64,000 nt of DNA from the NCBI RefSeq assembly GCF_016583905.1, contig NZ_NRRY01000013.1:1-64000 (forward strand). The letters are read 5' to 3'. Both the position numbers and the translations under genes were made by a program. Under the pieces are notes generated by a model, which saw only the letters and a list, made by a program, of their open reading frames with translations, had not been told where the DNA came from and did no database searches. Origin of the DNA: Lamprobacter modestohalophilus (lineage in GTDB: Bacteria > Pseudomonadota > Gammaproteobacteria > Chromatiales > Chromatiaceae). How positions within the stretch are numbered: position 1 is the first letter of the stretch; each line of letters starts with the position of its first letter. Below are positions 45,156-54,476 of the stretch, in pieces.

Positions 45156-45400
45156 TACGAGCCGCCGCGTGCTTGAGATGAGTTGCCGTCTGAACAGATG
45201 GTAACCCGCCAGCAGTAGACCTAATCCGCCGCATGCTCTATGTTGCCGGGTTTTGCCGGTGAGGACTGTCGCTCGCTTCGCAACTGAGCACGCAATCACC
45301 AAGTCTAGGGATCCAGGGGCACAAGCGGAGTTGATTGAAATGCGTCCCCATAGAGTTTAGTCCCCATTGCACATCGTCTTAGAGACCTGAGGAAAACAGC

Positions 45401-46126
45401 ATGACAATGCGTTTGAGGATCGGGGCCGCTGGCCTCGCCATGGCCGTCACACTGCTCGCCGTCAGCACGGCAGGCAGCGCCAGTGAGGCGCAGACCATCC
45501 GCGAGGCCTTGGCCAAGGTGCTACCGGATGCGAAGCCAACCAGCGTGCAGCCGACCCCAATCAAGGGCCTGTTCCAGGTCGAGATTGGCCCGCAGGTGAT
45601 GTACATGACTGGCGATGGCCGCTATCTGATCGACGGCGCCATCGTTGACCTGGAAACCCGCGAAAACCTGGCTGAAAAGGCGCAAAACGAGGCACGTCAG
45701 CGTGCGGTTGAAGCCCTCGGCGAGGATGAGATGATCGTCTTTGATGCGCCGAACGCCAAGCACCAGATCACCGTCTTCACCGACATCGACTGCGGCTACT
45801 GCCGCAAGCTGCATCAGCAGATCGATGGTTATCAGGCGGAAGGCATCAGCGTGCGCTACCTGTTCTATCCGCGCACCGGTGTCGACACGCCCTCCTACGA
45901 TAAGGCCGTCGCGGTCTGGTGCGCTGACGATCAGCGCGCCGCGATGACCGAGGCCAAGAACGGTAATCCAGTCGACAGCAAGGCCTGCAACAACCCAGTG
46001 CAGCGCCACATGGAGCTGGGCGAGCTGATGGGCATTCGTGGTACCCCAGCCATCATTCTTGAGAACGGTCAACTGGTACCCGGCTTCGTCGAGCCCAAGC
46101 GGCTTGTGCAGGTGCTTGAGCAGTAA
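45401..46126 (+). CDS. dsbC: Thiol:disulfide interchange protein DsbC
   Basis: Periplasmic disulfide isomerase, 241 residues. A signal peptide (LRIGAAGLAMAVTLLAVSTAGSASEA) precedes a dimerisation domain and a thioredoxin domain with the CGYC active site in TDIDCGYCRKLH near residue 122 and the cis-proline in IRGTPAIIL. A second cysteine pair (AVWCADDQ and SKACNN) is as in E. coli DsbC. Downstream of xerD and upstream of dsbA. Confidence 0.93.
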   Translation: MTMRLRIGAAGLAMAVTLLAVSTAGSASEAQTIREALAKVLPDAKPTSVQPTPIKGLFQVEIGPQVMYMTGDGRYLIDGAIVDLETRENLAEKAQNEARQRAVEALGEDEMIVFDAPNAKHQITVFTDIDCGYCRKLHQQIDGYQAEGISVRYLFYPRTGVDTPSYDKAVAVWCADDQRAAMTEAKNGNPVDSKACNNPVQRHMELGELMGIRGTPAIILENGQLVPGFVEPKRLVQVLEQ

Positions 46127-46299
46127 GCAAGTATTGTAGCCGTCATGCGTGTCGTCATCGCCGACGGCACGAACTGCTCTATCCGTTAACCCTTCGCGCA
46201 GAACAGCGGCCTGGCTGCTGATAGCAGTCCGCGTTGTGCGAGTTCGTTGTCCGTCCGCTCGGTCGGATGCCCCTGAGAGTCTTGTCTGGAGATGTGACA

Positions 46300-46950
46300 A
46301 TGGATGCGATTCGGCGCCGATTCAGCCTCTACTTGCTGGCCTTTCTGGCCTTCCTCTGTCTGCCCTTGACGGCGAGCGCGGAGCTTGTCGAGGGTCGCGA
46401 CTGGAAGGCGGTCAGTGCCCCAGCAACCGAGCAAGAAGGCGATGAGATCGAGGTCTTGGAGTTCTTTTCCTACGGCTGTCCACACTGCGGCGACATCAAC
46501 CCGCTGATCAAGCAGTGGGCTGAGGGATTGCCGAGCGATGTGCGCTTTGAGCGCGTGCCGGTCACCTTTGGACGCGCCGCTTGGGAGAGCCTGTCGCGAC
46601 TCTACTTCGCCCTCGATTTCGCGGATGAGCTGGAGACGTTGGACCAGATGGTTTTCGATGCCGTCATCAAGCAGCGGACCAATCTCTACACCGAAAAGAC
46701 CGCACTCAACTGGATTGGCGAGCAGGGCGTTGATCGCGAGGCCTTCGCCAAGTTCTACAACAGCTTTGCGGTCGAGGCAGCGCTGGCGCGCGCGAATACC
46801 CTGGCGGCTCGTTTTCGCGTCGACGCAGTGCCGATGATCATCGTCGATGGGCGTTACGTCGTCCTTGGCGAGGGCGCTAAGAGCAAGGCCGATCTGATCG
46901 AGATCGCGGACGCGCTGATCGTCAAAGCCCGTGAAGCTCGACAAGACTGA
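46300..46950 (+). CDS. dsbA: Thiol:disulfide interchange protein DsbA
   Basis: Periplasmic oxidase that puts disulfides into exported proteins. The 216-residue protein starts at ATG 46300 with a signal peptide (LYLLAFLAFLCLPLTASAE), followed by the CPHC active site in FFSYGCPHCGDINP and the cis-proline in DAVPMIIVDG. Longer upstream frames would spoil the signal peptide. It lies 173 bp after dsbC, so it may have its own promoter. Confidence 0.93.
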   Translation: MDAIRRRFSLYLLAFLAFLCLPLTASAELVEGRDWKAVSAPATEQEGDEIEVLEFFSYGCPHCGDINPLIKQWAEGLPSDVRFERVPVTFGRAAWESLSRLYFALDFADELETLDQMVFDAVIKQRTNLYTEKTALNWIGEQGVDREAFAKFYNSFAVEAALARANTLAARFRVDAVPMIIVDGRYVVLGEGAKSKADLIEIADALIVKAREARQD

Positions 46951-46959
46951 TCTGACCCC

Positions 46960-48957
46960 ATGAAGCCAGGCTCCTCCATCCTTCGATTTGCCTCCGCTAT
47001 CCTCCTGAGCAGCGCTATGTCCAGCCAAGCATCTGATTCCGCCCCTGATCCCACCGCTGCAGATGCGGGTGGCAGCGGGCTGCCGACCCTGATCCCGCGC
47101 GAGGTTCTGTTCGGCAATCCAACCCGCGCCCAGGCGAGGCTGTCGCCGGATGGTCGGCATCTGAGCTGGCTCGCGCCGTCCGCGAACGATGTGCTCAACG
47201 TCTGGGTTCAGCCGGCCGACCGCAGCCAAGAGGCGCGCCAGATCACGAATGATCAAAAACGCGGCATTCGCAGCTATGGCTGGACCGAGGATGGCACTCG
47301 CATCCTTTACGTGCAGGACGAGGGTGGCGATGAAAATTGGCATCTCTACGCGGCGCCGTTGGATGGCTCAGAGGCACGCGATTTGACCCCCTTTGAGGGT
47401 GTGCGTGCGCAGAATCTGATGACCGACCCCAAGCATCCAAACGAGATTCTGGTCGGACTCAATCAGCGTGACCCGAGCGTCTTCGACATGTACCGGGTCC
47501 AGCTCGACAGCGGCAAGGTCTCGCTGGATACCGAGAATCCGGGCGATGTGGTCAGCTGGCTAACCGATGCCGAGTTCCGCATTCGTGCCGCTGAAGCCAC
47601 CGACCCCGAGACGGGCGACGACATCATTCGTGTCCGTGACGAGATCAGTCAGCCTTGGCGTGAGCTGCTGCGCTTCCCCTTTGGCGAGAACGGCGGTGCG
47701 CTGGCCTTTAATGATCAGGGCGATCAGCTCTTTGTCACGAGCTCGCTCGGCTCGGACACGACTCGGTTGCTGGCGCTGGATCTCAAGACCGGCAAGCCGA
47801 GCGCAGAGCTGGCCCGGCATGCTAAGGCCGACGTTGGCTCGGTGATCATGCATCCGACCGAGCATCGGGTGCAGGCGGTCGAGTTCGATTATCTGAAGCC
47901 AGAATGGACGATCATCGACTCGAGCATCGCCGACGACATGGCCTATCTGGAGGAGACCGCCGAGGGCACGGTCGCGATCGTCAGCCGAACCCTGGCCGAT
48001 GACCGCTGGGTCTTCGTCGACCAGCCTGATGATGGGCCGGCTGCCTACTATCTCTATGACCGCGAGCCACGCAAGGTCGAGCGCCTGTTCGTCACCCGCC
48101 CGGAGCTGGCCGAGTGTGATCTCGCCAAGATGCAGCCGCTCGAGATCCAGGCTCGCGACGGCCTAACGCTGCCGTCCTATCTGACCCTGCCGCTCGGGCT
48201 CGAGCCCAAGCAGCTGCCGCTGGTGCTGCTAGTTCACGGGGGTCCTTGGGCGCGTGACGACTGGGGCTATAGCGCGCAGGCGCAGTGGCTAGCGAACCGG
48301 GGCTATGCCGTGCTGCAGGTGAATTTCCGCGGCTCGACTGGCTTCGGCAAGGCCTTCTTGAACGCCGGCAACGAGGAGTGGGGCGTCGGTGCCATGCAGC
48401 ATGATCTCACCGACGCGGTGCGCTGGGCGATTGAGCAGGACATCGCCGACCCTGAGCGTATCTGCATCTACGGTGGTTCCTACGGCGGTTATGCGACCCT
48501 AGCTGGCCTCGCGTTCACGCCTGACCTCTATGCCTGCGGCGTCGACATTGTTGGGCCCTCCAATATCGAGACCCTGTTCCAATCGGTGCCGCCGTATTGG
48601 GCGCCGATGAAGAAGCAGTTAGTCAAGCGGGTGGGCGATGTCGAGAACGATCCGGAGCTGAACCGCCGCATCTCGCCGCTGTTCCATGCCGAGAAGATCG
48701 AGGCGCCGCTAATGGTGCTGCAGGGCGCCAATGATCCGCGCGTGAAGATCGCCGAGGCCGATCAGATCGTCGCCGCGATGCGCGAGAAGGATCTCCCGGT
48801 CACCTACATCGTCTTCCCCGACGAAGGCCACGGCTTCGCGCGCCCCGAGAACCGGCTCGACGCGAATGCGCGCATCGAGCAGTTCCTCGCCGAGCAACTG
48901 GGCGGTCGCGCCGAGCCGATCACGCCGATCGAGGGCAGCACGGCCGAGGAGCGCTGA
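46960..48957 (+). CDS. S9-family prolyl oligopeptidase-like peptidase
   Basis: A 665-residue serine peptidase. A signal peptide-like N-terminus (ILRFASAILLSSAMSSQAS) suggests export. The N-terminal two-thirds form a beta-propeller with WTEDGTRILY and YVQDEGGDENWHLY. The C-terminal alpha/beta hydrolase has GGSYGGYATLAG with the catalytic serine, the aspartate in GANDPRV, and the histidine in DEGHGF. Likely degrades peptides in the periplasm. It begins 9 nt after dsbA. Confidence 0.9.
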   Translation: MKPGSSILRFASAILLSSAMSSQASDSAPDPTAADAGGSGLPTLIPREVLFGNPTRAQARLSPDGRHLSWLAPSANDVLNVWVQPADRSQEARQITNDQKRGIRSYGWTEDGTRILYVQDEGGDENWHLYAAPLDGSEARDLTPFEGVRAQNLMTDPKHPNEILVGLNQRDPSVFDMYRVQLDSGKVSLDTENPGDVVSWLTDAEFRIRAAEATDPETGDDIIRVRDEISQPWRELLRFPFGENGGALAFNDQGDQLFVTSSLGSDTTRLLALDLKTGKPSAELARHAKADVGSVIMHPTEHRVQAVEFDYLKPEWTIIDSSIADDMAYLEETAEGTVAIVSRTLADDRWVFVDQPDDGPAAYYLYDREPRKVERLFVTRPELAECDLAKMQPLEIQARDGLTLPSYLTLPLGLEPKQLPLVLLVHGGPWARDDWGYSAQAQWLANRGYAVLQVNFRGSTGFGKAFLNAGNEEWGVGAMQHDLTDAVRWAIEQDIADPERICIYGGSYGGYATLAGLAFTPDLYACGVDIVGPSNIETLFQSVPPYWAPMKKQLVKRVGDVENDPELNRRISPLFHAEKIEAPLMVLQGANDPRVKIAEADQIVAAMREKDLPVTYIVFPDEGHGFARPENRLDANARIEQFLAEQLGGRAEPITPIEGSTAEER

Positions 48958-49051
48958 GCATCAGGCAGCGCCTAAAGAGGCGCAGCGGGTCTCGAACAGG
49001 GGGGTTAGCCTGAAACAAGCGCTTCGTCGTCCGGAATGGTGACGAGACATC

Positions 49052-49936
49052 TTAGCCGGCACCCTTGCTAGTGGCCGAGACTGCGGCGCTTAAGGCATCA
49101 CTCGCCTTGATGATGACGCTGCCGGGGGCGACGCCAATATCCTCGGCGATCACGGAACACTTGGCCTGCAGCAGGAAGCAAATCGGCGCATCGACGTTGC
49201 TGAGCGTCTCGTAGTTCGCCTGGCCCTTGGCAATGATCAGGCCGGCACGCTCGAAGCGCTCACGAAAGGCACTCGAGCAGAGGCCGAGCGGGGTGCCCAT
49301 CGCGTCGCAGCCGGTATCGCTGAGCGCAGCGACCTGATCGAGACCGGCCTCGGTCGCCTCCTCGCGGGTGGCATCGTTGAGCACGGGACCGGCCTTCACA
49401 ACATAGTCCACTGGCACCGGCAGGGCCTCGATCAGGACGCGATCAAAGACCGTCTCACCGGCATTGTCGGCCAGATACAGCACTCGATCGACCTGCTGCA
49501 AGGTCTGGCGCAACGGTGCTAGGTCATCGATCGCTGGTGTCGCCTGCAGCACGCGCTCCAAGGTCGCTTCCAGGTCGAAGGTCTCGGCGACGCCGTAGTC
49601 GATGATATTGCCAGCGATCGCGATGCGCACCGCGGTTGCGAGCGGGTCGGTTGCAGTCGCCACCCGCTCCTTGAGCATCGGCAGCAAGGCGAGGGCGCTG
49701 GCAGTAGCCTCCTGTTTGCTCTCGCGGTAGGGGTCTGCCACCTGGGTGCGCTCGCGCACTAGCCGATGAATCTGGTTGCCCATCTCTGGTGGTGTCGCCG
49801 CGTCCGAGACCGCCCCTAGCTCGGTCATGGTCTCTTCCAGGATCGCGCGCTGCAGTGCGGGCGGAGCGCCGGCCCGGCGCGCCGCGCTCAGTGCCTGACG
49901 CAGAAAGCAGGGCCAGCAGTCGAGATAAATCTTCAT
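49052..49936 (-). CDS. DUF89 (ARMT1-like) metal-dependent phosphatase
   Basis: A 294-residue member of the DUF89 damage-control phosphatase family. The N-terminus MKIYLDCWPCFLRQAL carries the CxxC of the prokaryotic subgroup. Metal and substrate motifs are YLADNAGETVFD near residue 155 and VKAGPVLNDATREEA near 182, with IIAKGQANYE further on. Family members dephosphorylate damaged sugar phosphates such as reactive side products of metabolism. It follows a small zinc-ribbon gene by 12 nt. Confidence 0.85.
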   Translation of the reverse strand: MKIYLDCWPCFLRQALSAARRAGAPPALQRAILEETMTELGAVSDAATPPEMGNQIHRLVRERTQVADPYRESKQEATASALALLPMLKERVATATDPLATAVRIAIAGNIIDYGVAETFDLEATLERVLQATPAIDDLAPLRQTLQQVDRVLYLADNAGETVFDRVLIEALPVPVDYVVKAGPVLNDATREEATEAGLDQVAALSDTGCDAMGTPLGLCSSAFRERFERAGLIIAKGQANYETLSNVDAPICFLLQAKCSVIAEDIGVAPGSVIIKASDALSAAVSATSKGAG

Positions 49937-49948
49937 CGCAAGCGAGTC

Positions 49949-50134
49949 CTAGCCCTGACGTTTCTGTTGCAACAGCGCATCGTGATGAGAGCCCTCGCGA
50001 ATCAGCTTGGCACCGCACTGCGGGCAGCGCTCGTCTTGGCAGGGCACCCCGCGTTGATGCTCGGCGCGATACGCGCACTTCGGACAGAAGCAAGCACCGC
50101 CGGTACCCATGTCGTGTCGTCGTTGTTGGGGCAT
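49949..50134 (-). CDS. Small zinc-ribbon protein
   Basis: A 61-residue protein with two CxxC pairs, CFCPKCAYR and CPQCGAKLIR, plus an extra cysteine in VPCQDER, which fits a rubredoxin-like or zinc-ribbon fold. The N-terminus contains MGTGG, and an alternative ATG lies at 50110. It is the first gene of a pair with the DUF89 phosphatase. Confidence 0.65.
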   Translation of the reverse strand: MPQQRRHDMGTGGACFCPKCAYRAEHQRGVPCQDERCPQCGAKLIREGSHHDALLQQKRQG

Positions 50135-50262
50135 GATCGCGTCTCCTCGTTGCTTTTCCGATCAGTTCAGTCGGAATTGTGCGACGGTGAGACGAGACTC
50201 GCATTGACAAGTCTCGATCCAGAGCCGGGCGTTTTGAATCAAATGATGGAAACGGACGCACA

Positions 50263-51870
50263 TCAGGGCAGGCCCTCGCCCGAGGTCAGCGAGCCGACGA
50301 CAAAGGCGAGGTTGACCGCGCCGATCAGCGTGGCCGCATGTGCCTCGGCCTGCGCCTGGCGAGCATCGAGTAGCGCGGTGTCCGCCTCTGTTGCGGCATC
50401 GACGGTGCCGACGCCATTGCGGTAGGCCGCTAAGGCGGCATCATAGGTGGTCGCAGCGGCCTCGACGAGGGCGCTGGCGGCGCGGTGTGATTCGAGCGCG
50501 GTGCGCAGCGCATTTCGGGCTGCAACGATCTCGGTCACCGCAGCGGTCTGCACCCGTTGAAATTCATCGGCGGCCATCTCGGCTTGGGACTCGGCTTCTC
50601 TGACCTGAGCCTCTCGCAGACCGGCATCGTAGAGTGGCACCGTGACCCCGAGTAGCAGACCGTTGCCTGAGCCCTGCTGACCGATGGTGGGCAGGCCGGA
50701 CACATCAAAATCCCCCGTCCCTGAAGCAAGGTTTCCGCCGGCATAGAGCTTGGGCAGAGAACCGGCCTGCGCGGCTTTTACCCCGGCCTTGCTGGCCTGC
50801 AGCGCCGCGTAGCTCGCCGCAACGTCGGGCCGCTGCGAAAGCGCTTGTCGGATCGTTGCCTCGAGCGGTGCGGAGGCCGGCTCCGGAAGCGGCCGGCTCG
50901 CCGCGCTGAGCGCATCGACCTGCAACCGGGCATTCACGCCCACAGCAGCGAGCAGGTTCTGATACGCATCGCGTTCTTCCCCCTCTGCCTGGACCCGTCG
51001 TAACTCGGCCTGTGCCACGGCTTGGCGCGCCTGTGCCGACTCGACGCTGGTCGTGAGCCCTTGGGCCTCGCGTGCTTCGACGGCGGTCCGGACTGCTTCG
51101 GCGTTGCGCAACGCCGTTTCGGCAAAGCCTCGTCGCTGGATCGCAGCGCCGTAGAGGTAATAGGCCTGCGACACCTCGAAGATCAGCTGTTGATGCGTGC
51201 CGTTGAAGAGGATGTTTGCCGCGATCGCGGTGTGCTTGGCCGCCGTCGCGAGCGCCTGGCGCTGGCCGAAGTCAAACAGCAGCCACTGCAGTGCGAGCAT
51301 CTGCGTCGTACCCTGTTCGCTGGTGTCGACACTGAGGTTTTCGCCCAGCACGTCCGGCAGCGGCGTTGTCAGTTCCTGATATCCGCCAATCACCGTCGCG
51401 CTGATGACCGGCAGGTAGGTCGCCTCCACCATGCCGACCGCCAGCGCCGCCTGCCGTGCCTGCTGCCAGGCGGTGCGGGTCGCCGGGTTCGTCCGTTGTG
51501 CGAGGTCGATCAGCTCGGGCAAGCGATAGGTGCGGTCCGGATCATAGGTGCGGTCTGGATCGACCCCTTTGGTCAGCGGGAACTGCGCGCGTGCTGAATC
51601 CGCAGGGATGCTGAAGTGTGCAGTCCCGTCATCTGGTGTTGGCTGATGCGTGCGCGCGCGACTCCAGAGGCCTGTTTCCTCGTCGCCGCTAGGCGTCCAG
51701 GGCTGGTCGGGCGAAGGGGAGGTCATGTTCTCTGCGTTGGAGGCGCAGCCGGCCAGCATCAGCATCAGACCGAGGACGACTGTGAAAGCTAGTGCGGCAG
51801 CGATCACTGAAGCGCCAGCGCGCACCGAGGCGCTGGCGTGGTGCATTGAGGTGGGGTGCAGCCTCGACAT
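50263..51870 (-). CDS. Outer-membrane efflux lipoprotein (TolC/NodT family)
   Basis: A 535-residue outer-membrane channel with a lipoprotein signal peptide (lipobox LMLAGC near residue 41) and two OEP repeats rich in A, Q, E and R that form the helical barrel. It has a short duplicated DRTYDPDRTY stretch. The chosen ATG at 51870 gives a normal lipoprotein start. A longer upstream frame would read into the palindromic repeat at 51897-52025, which yields spurious AETQRRREE-type peptides. Last gene of the efflux operon. Confidence 0.88.
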   Translation of the reverse strand: MSRLHPTSMHHASASVRAGASVIAAALAFTVVLGLMLMLAGCASNAENMTSPSPDQPWTPSGDEETGLWSRARTHQPTPDDGTAHFSIPADSARAQFPLTKGVDPDRTYDPDRTYRLPELIDLAQRTNPATRTAWQQARQAALAVGMVEATYLPVISATVIGGYQELTTPLPDVLGENLSVDTSEQGTTQMLALQWLLFDFGQRQALATAAKHTAIAANILFNGTHQQLIFEVSQAYYLYGAAIQRRGFAETALRNAEAVRTAVEAREAQGLTTSVESAQARQAVAQAELRRVQAEGEERDAYQNLLAAVGVNARLQVDALSAASRPLPEPASAPLEATIRQALSQRPDVAASYAALQASKAGVKAAQAGSLPKLYAGGNLASGTGDFDVSGLPTIGQQGSGNGLLLGVTVPLYDAGLREAQVREAESQAEMAADEFQRVQTAAVTEIVAARNALRTALESHRAASALVEAAATTYDAALAAYRNGVGTVDAATEADTALLDARQAQAEAHAATLIGAVNLAFVVGSLTSGEGLP

Positions 51871-51896
51871 GATGTCGCGTGATGTTTTGACGTGGC

Positions 51897-52025
51897 AAGA
51901 AGAGGCTCGCGCAGAGACGCAGAGGCGCAAAGGAAGAAAGCGCATGCTCGATGTTCTCAGTGCGCTTCTCTTGTCCTTCTCTTCTTCTCTGCGCCTTTGC
52001 GTCTCCGCGCGAGATCTCTTTTTCT
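51897..52025. repeat. MITE-like inverted-repeat element (CGCAGAGACGCAGAGG type)
   Basis: Arms of about 37-40 bp: the left arm from 51897 contains GCGCAGAGACGCAGAGGCGC and the right arm, read on the opposite strand from 52025, contains GCGCGGAGACGCAAAGGCGC. The middle is about 45 bp. This purine-rich GCAGAGACGCAGAGG class is found in many unrelated genomes (general knowledge). It lies between the FUSC and outer-membrane channel genes and could affect expression of the last operon gene. Confidence 0.65.
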
Positions 52026-52157
52026 TGTGTCGTCTACGCAACATGGCAGCATCTGATCGACATGATGTGGAAACCGCACCCATTGAGGTGAAAGCCTGTC
52101 ATGAAGCGCTATCGCGCAATAAGACGCCAGCGCGGCGCAACCAAGCATGACGGTCCG

Positions 52158-54476
52158 TCATCCCGCGGCCCTCTGGAGCTGTTTGAGTTGGCGACTGAAG
52201 GGGCCGACGAAAGTTGCTAGACCGGCATGTAGCGTTGGAGACGACGCAGGACAAGGATTGGGGTTTAGGCCGCAGTCGGAACCGCTGTTGGAGCCGGAGG
52301 CGGAGGCGGCGAGTCCGGGTTCTTCCGCAGGTCCGTAAAAGCGTTCCGCAAGGCGGTCGAGCTGTTCGGCGGTTTGCGTGAGGTCTGCATCACGGCTCAG
52401 CCAGATCGCGCGATTGAGCGCCTCGATCTCGGCGACCGCGCCATGCAGCGCCGCCTCGCTCTCAGGCGTCGGCCTGAACGCGCGGGGCTCGAAAGGCAGC
52501 AGGCGCAGGACCTCCTCGCTCTTGCCGACCAGCGATTCAATGGCGGCGGCGCTGCTGACCGCGTTCGGTCGCCTGGCGGGTGCCAGCCGCGCCATCCCGG
52601 CCAGCCCCGAGAGGGCGCGCGCGAACAAGGCACGGGCCTCGCCGACGATGGGCGCCGGCCAGAGCCGCGTAAAGATCAGATAGACGACGAGATTGCCAAG
52701 CAGGATGCCAACGATACGGCCCTGCGCCGTGTCCAGACTGACACTCGGCCCGAAGCCTTGTAGCACCGTGAGCAAGAACGCCAGTGCAACCTGCACGCCG
52801 GCGTAAGAGAGGCGCTCGGGGCCGGTCGAGACCCAGGCGCCGACCAGGCAGCCGAAGAACACCAATGCCATCAGCGCGCCGATGCCGTCGATATGGGGGA
52901 TGACCCAAAAGATCGCCGCGACCCCGATCGCTGCCCCGATCAGGCAGCCGATGATGCGCAACGTCAGCTTATGCAGGGTCTCTCCGGTGGTGCCGAGCGC
53001 GGCGACATAGCAGGTGACCATCGCCGTATGGATACCCTGCCAGTCAATCGCCGTATAGATGAGAAAGCAGATCACCGCGGCCGCCGTGGTCTTGAACGCT
53101 AAGCGGATGTAGGCCGGATTGCTCAGCGCGTCCGGGGCGACGAAGGGCGTCTTGGGTGCCGGCACGACCTCGGCCTCGGGCGCACCGGCGAGCACATTGA
53201 GGGTATCCCAGGCCGCTCGCTCGGCGGGATCATCACAGGCTGCAGCCCAGGCGGCTTGCTCAGCGGGGTCATCCCCGGCTGCACCCGAGACCGCTCGCTC
53301 GGCGGGGTCATTCAAGGCTGCACCCTCGGCAGGATCGACCTCGGCCTCATCCGCGCAGGCGGCGTCGTCTTCGAGAGAACTTTGGGCGATGAGGCGCGTG
53401 CGAGACGGCGATCGCGGCGGCGCCGGAGCCGTAGCTGGAGCCATAGCCATAGCTGGAACTGGAGCTGGAGCTGGAGCTGGAGCTGGCGCCGGCGCCTCGC
53501 CCTGACCAAGCGCCTCATGGGCGGCGCGGATTTGGTCTGTGAGCGCGGCGCGCCGGGCCGGGTCAAGATCATCCGGGAGTGCCGAGACCGCGAGCATCAG
53601 CGCATAGCCGGCGCGCAGGTCGGCGGCGATTTGCCGGGCGTCCGCGCGCGGCACCAGCCGCAACAGCCGGGCCGACAGCGCCTGCGGCTCGAAGGGCGCG
53701 TTGCCTTCGCGCAGCAATTCGCGCAACTCCGCGCGATCACCCGTCTCCAGCGCCTCTGCGGCGGCGGCAAGCCGGGCGCGGAGCTTATCGCGCAACAACC
53801 CCACCGGCGAAAAGCCGAGCAGCAGATTGAAGCCGATCATCAAGAGCATCGGCAGCGCGGCCATGGCCCAAGCCTCACGCAAGGCGAAGGTCGCGGCATC
53901 ACCGAAGGGCGCCTTGACGATCAGCGTCAGCACGAAGGCGATGATCAAGGCCATCACGTTGCCTTGCTCGCCGAGCTGCGTCGCCGCGCCGAGGTAGAGC
54001 AATAGGCAGGAGCTGATGACGATCGCCAACATGATGTGCAGGGTCGAGCCCTGGGTCAGGTTGATGATCCAGGCCAGGAGTGCGATCAGCCCCGGCAACA
54101 GCAGCAGGAAGCCGATACCGGTGCCGATGTTTGCCACGGCATCGGGCTTCATCAAGAAGATGATCAAGTAGCAACTGATCGCCGCCTCGGGGATCTCGAA
54201 CATCATGGCCGCGCCGGTCACCAGCGCGCACAGCAGCGCGATACGCCAGGTCAGGCCGGCGCGACCGGGGAAGGGTTGCAGGTCCTCCAGCACCTGGTGC
54301 CAGCGCGATGGCGCTGGCGGGAGGATTGACGGTTGTGCCGACCTGGGAGCCGCCGGTTGTGCCAACGAGGGGCCCGACGAAGAGGCCGACGGGGATGCCG
54401 ACGAGGGTGCCAACCGGGCTGCCGGCGACAAATTCAACGGATCAGTCAGCGGCGCCTGGGTCACAGTCTTCACCAT
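52158..54476 (-). CDS. FUSC-family inner-membrane efflux protein (MdtO/AaeB-like)
   Basis: A 772-residue inner-membrane protein with two sets of helices (about residues 75-220 and 450-610) around a central soluble part, the layout of the MdtO/AaeB/YccS group. The soluble linker contains an A-P repeat (EAPAPAPAPAPAPVP) and three copies of a 13-residue unit of the DDPAERAAW type (about 53195-53320), which seem to be added sequence. The N-terminal 55 residues are P/S/A-rich. It overlaps the HlyD gene by 35 nt. With HlyD, DUF1656 and outer-membrane channel genes this is a complete aromatic-acid or drug export system. Confidence 0.88.
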   Translation of the reverse strand: MVKTVTQAPLTDPLNLSPAARLAPSSASPSASSSGPSLAQPAAPRSAQPSILPPAPSRWHQVLEDLQPFPGRAGLTWRIALLCALVTGAAMMFEIPEAAISCYLIIFLMKPDAVANIGTGIGFLLLLPGLIALLAWIINLTQGSTLHIMLAIVISSCLLLYLGAATQLGEQGNVMALIIAFVLTLIVKAPFGDAATFALREAWAMAALPMLLMIGFNLLLGFSPVGLLRDKLRARLAAAAEALETGDRAELRELLREGNAPFEPQALSARLLRLVPRADARQIAADLRAGYALMLAVSALPDDLDPARRAALTDQIRAAHEALGQGEAPAPAPAPAPAPVPAMAMAPATAPAPPRSPSRTRLIAQSSLEDDAACADEAEVDPAEGAALNDPAERAVSGAAGDDPAEQAAWAAACDDPAERAAWDTLNVLAGAPEAEVVPAPKTPFVAPDALSNPAYIRLAFKTTAAAVICFLIYTAIDWQGIHTAMVTCYVAALGTTGETLHKLTLRIIGCLIGAAIGVAAIFWVIPHIDGIGALMALVFFGCLVGAWVSTGPERLSYAGVQVALAFLLTVLQGFGPSVSLDTAQGRIVGILLGNLVVYLIFTRLWPAPIVGEARALFARALSGLAGMARLAPARRPNAVSSAAAIESLVGKSEEVLRLLPFEPRAFRPTPESEAALHGAVAEIEALNRAIWLSRDADLTQTAEQLDRLAERFYGPAEEPGLAASASGSNSGSDCGLNPNPCPASSPTLHAGLATFVGPFSRQLKQLQRAAG

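Noticed and set aside
46186..47343. Minus-strand open frame of about 385 codons opposite dsbA and the S9 peptidase gene
   Set aside because: Antisense to two well-supported genes, no domain or plausible start.
51871..52083. N-terminal extension of the outer-membrane channel protein
   Set aside because: The extra residues are translated from the palindromic repeat, and the lipoprotein signal starts properly at 51870.
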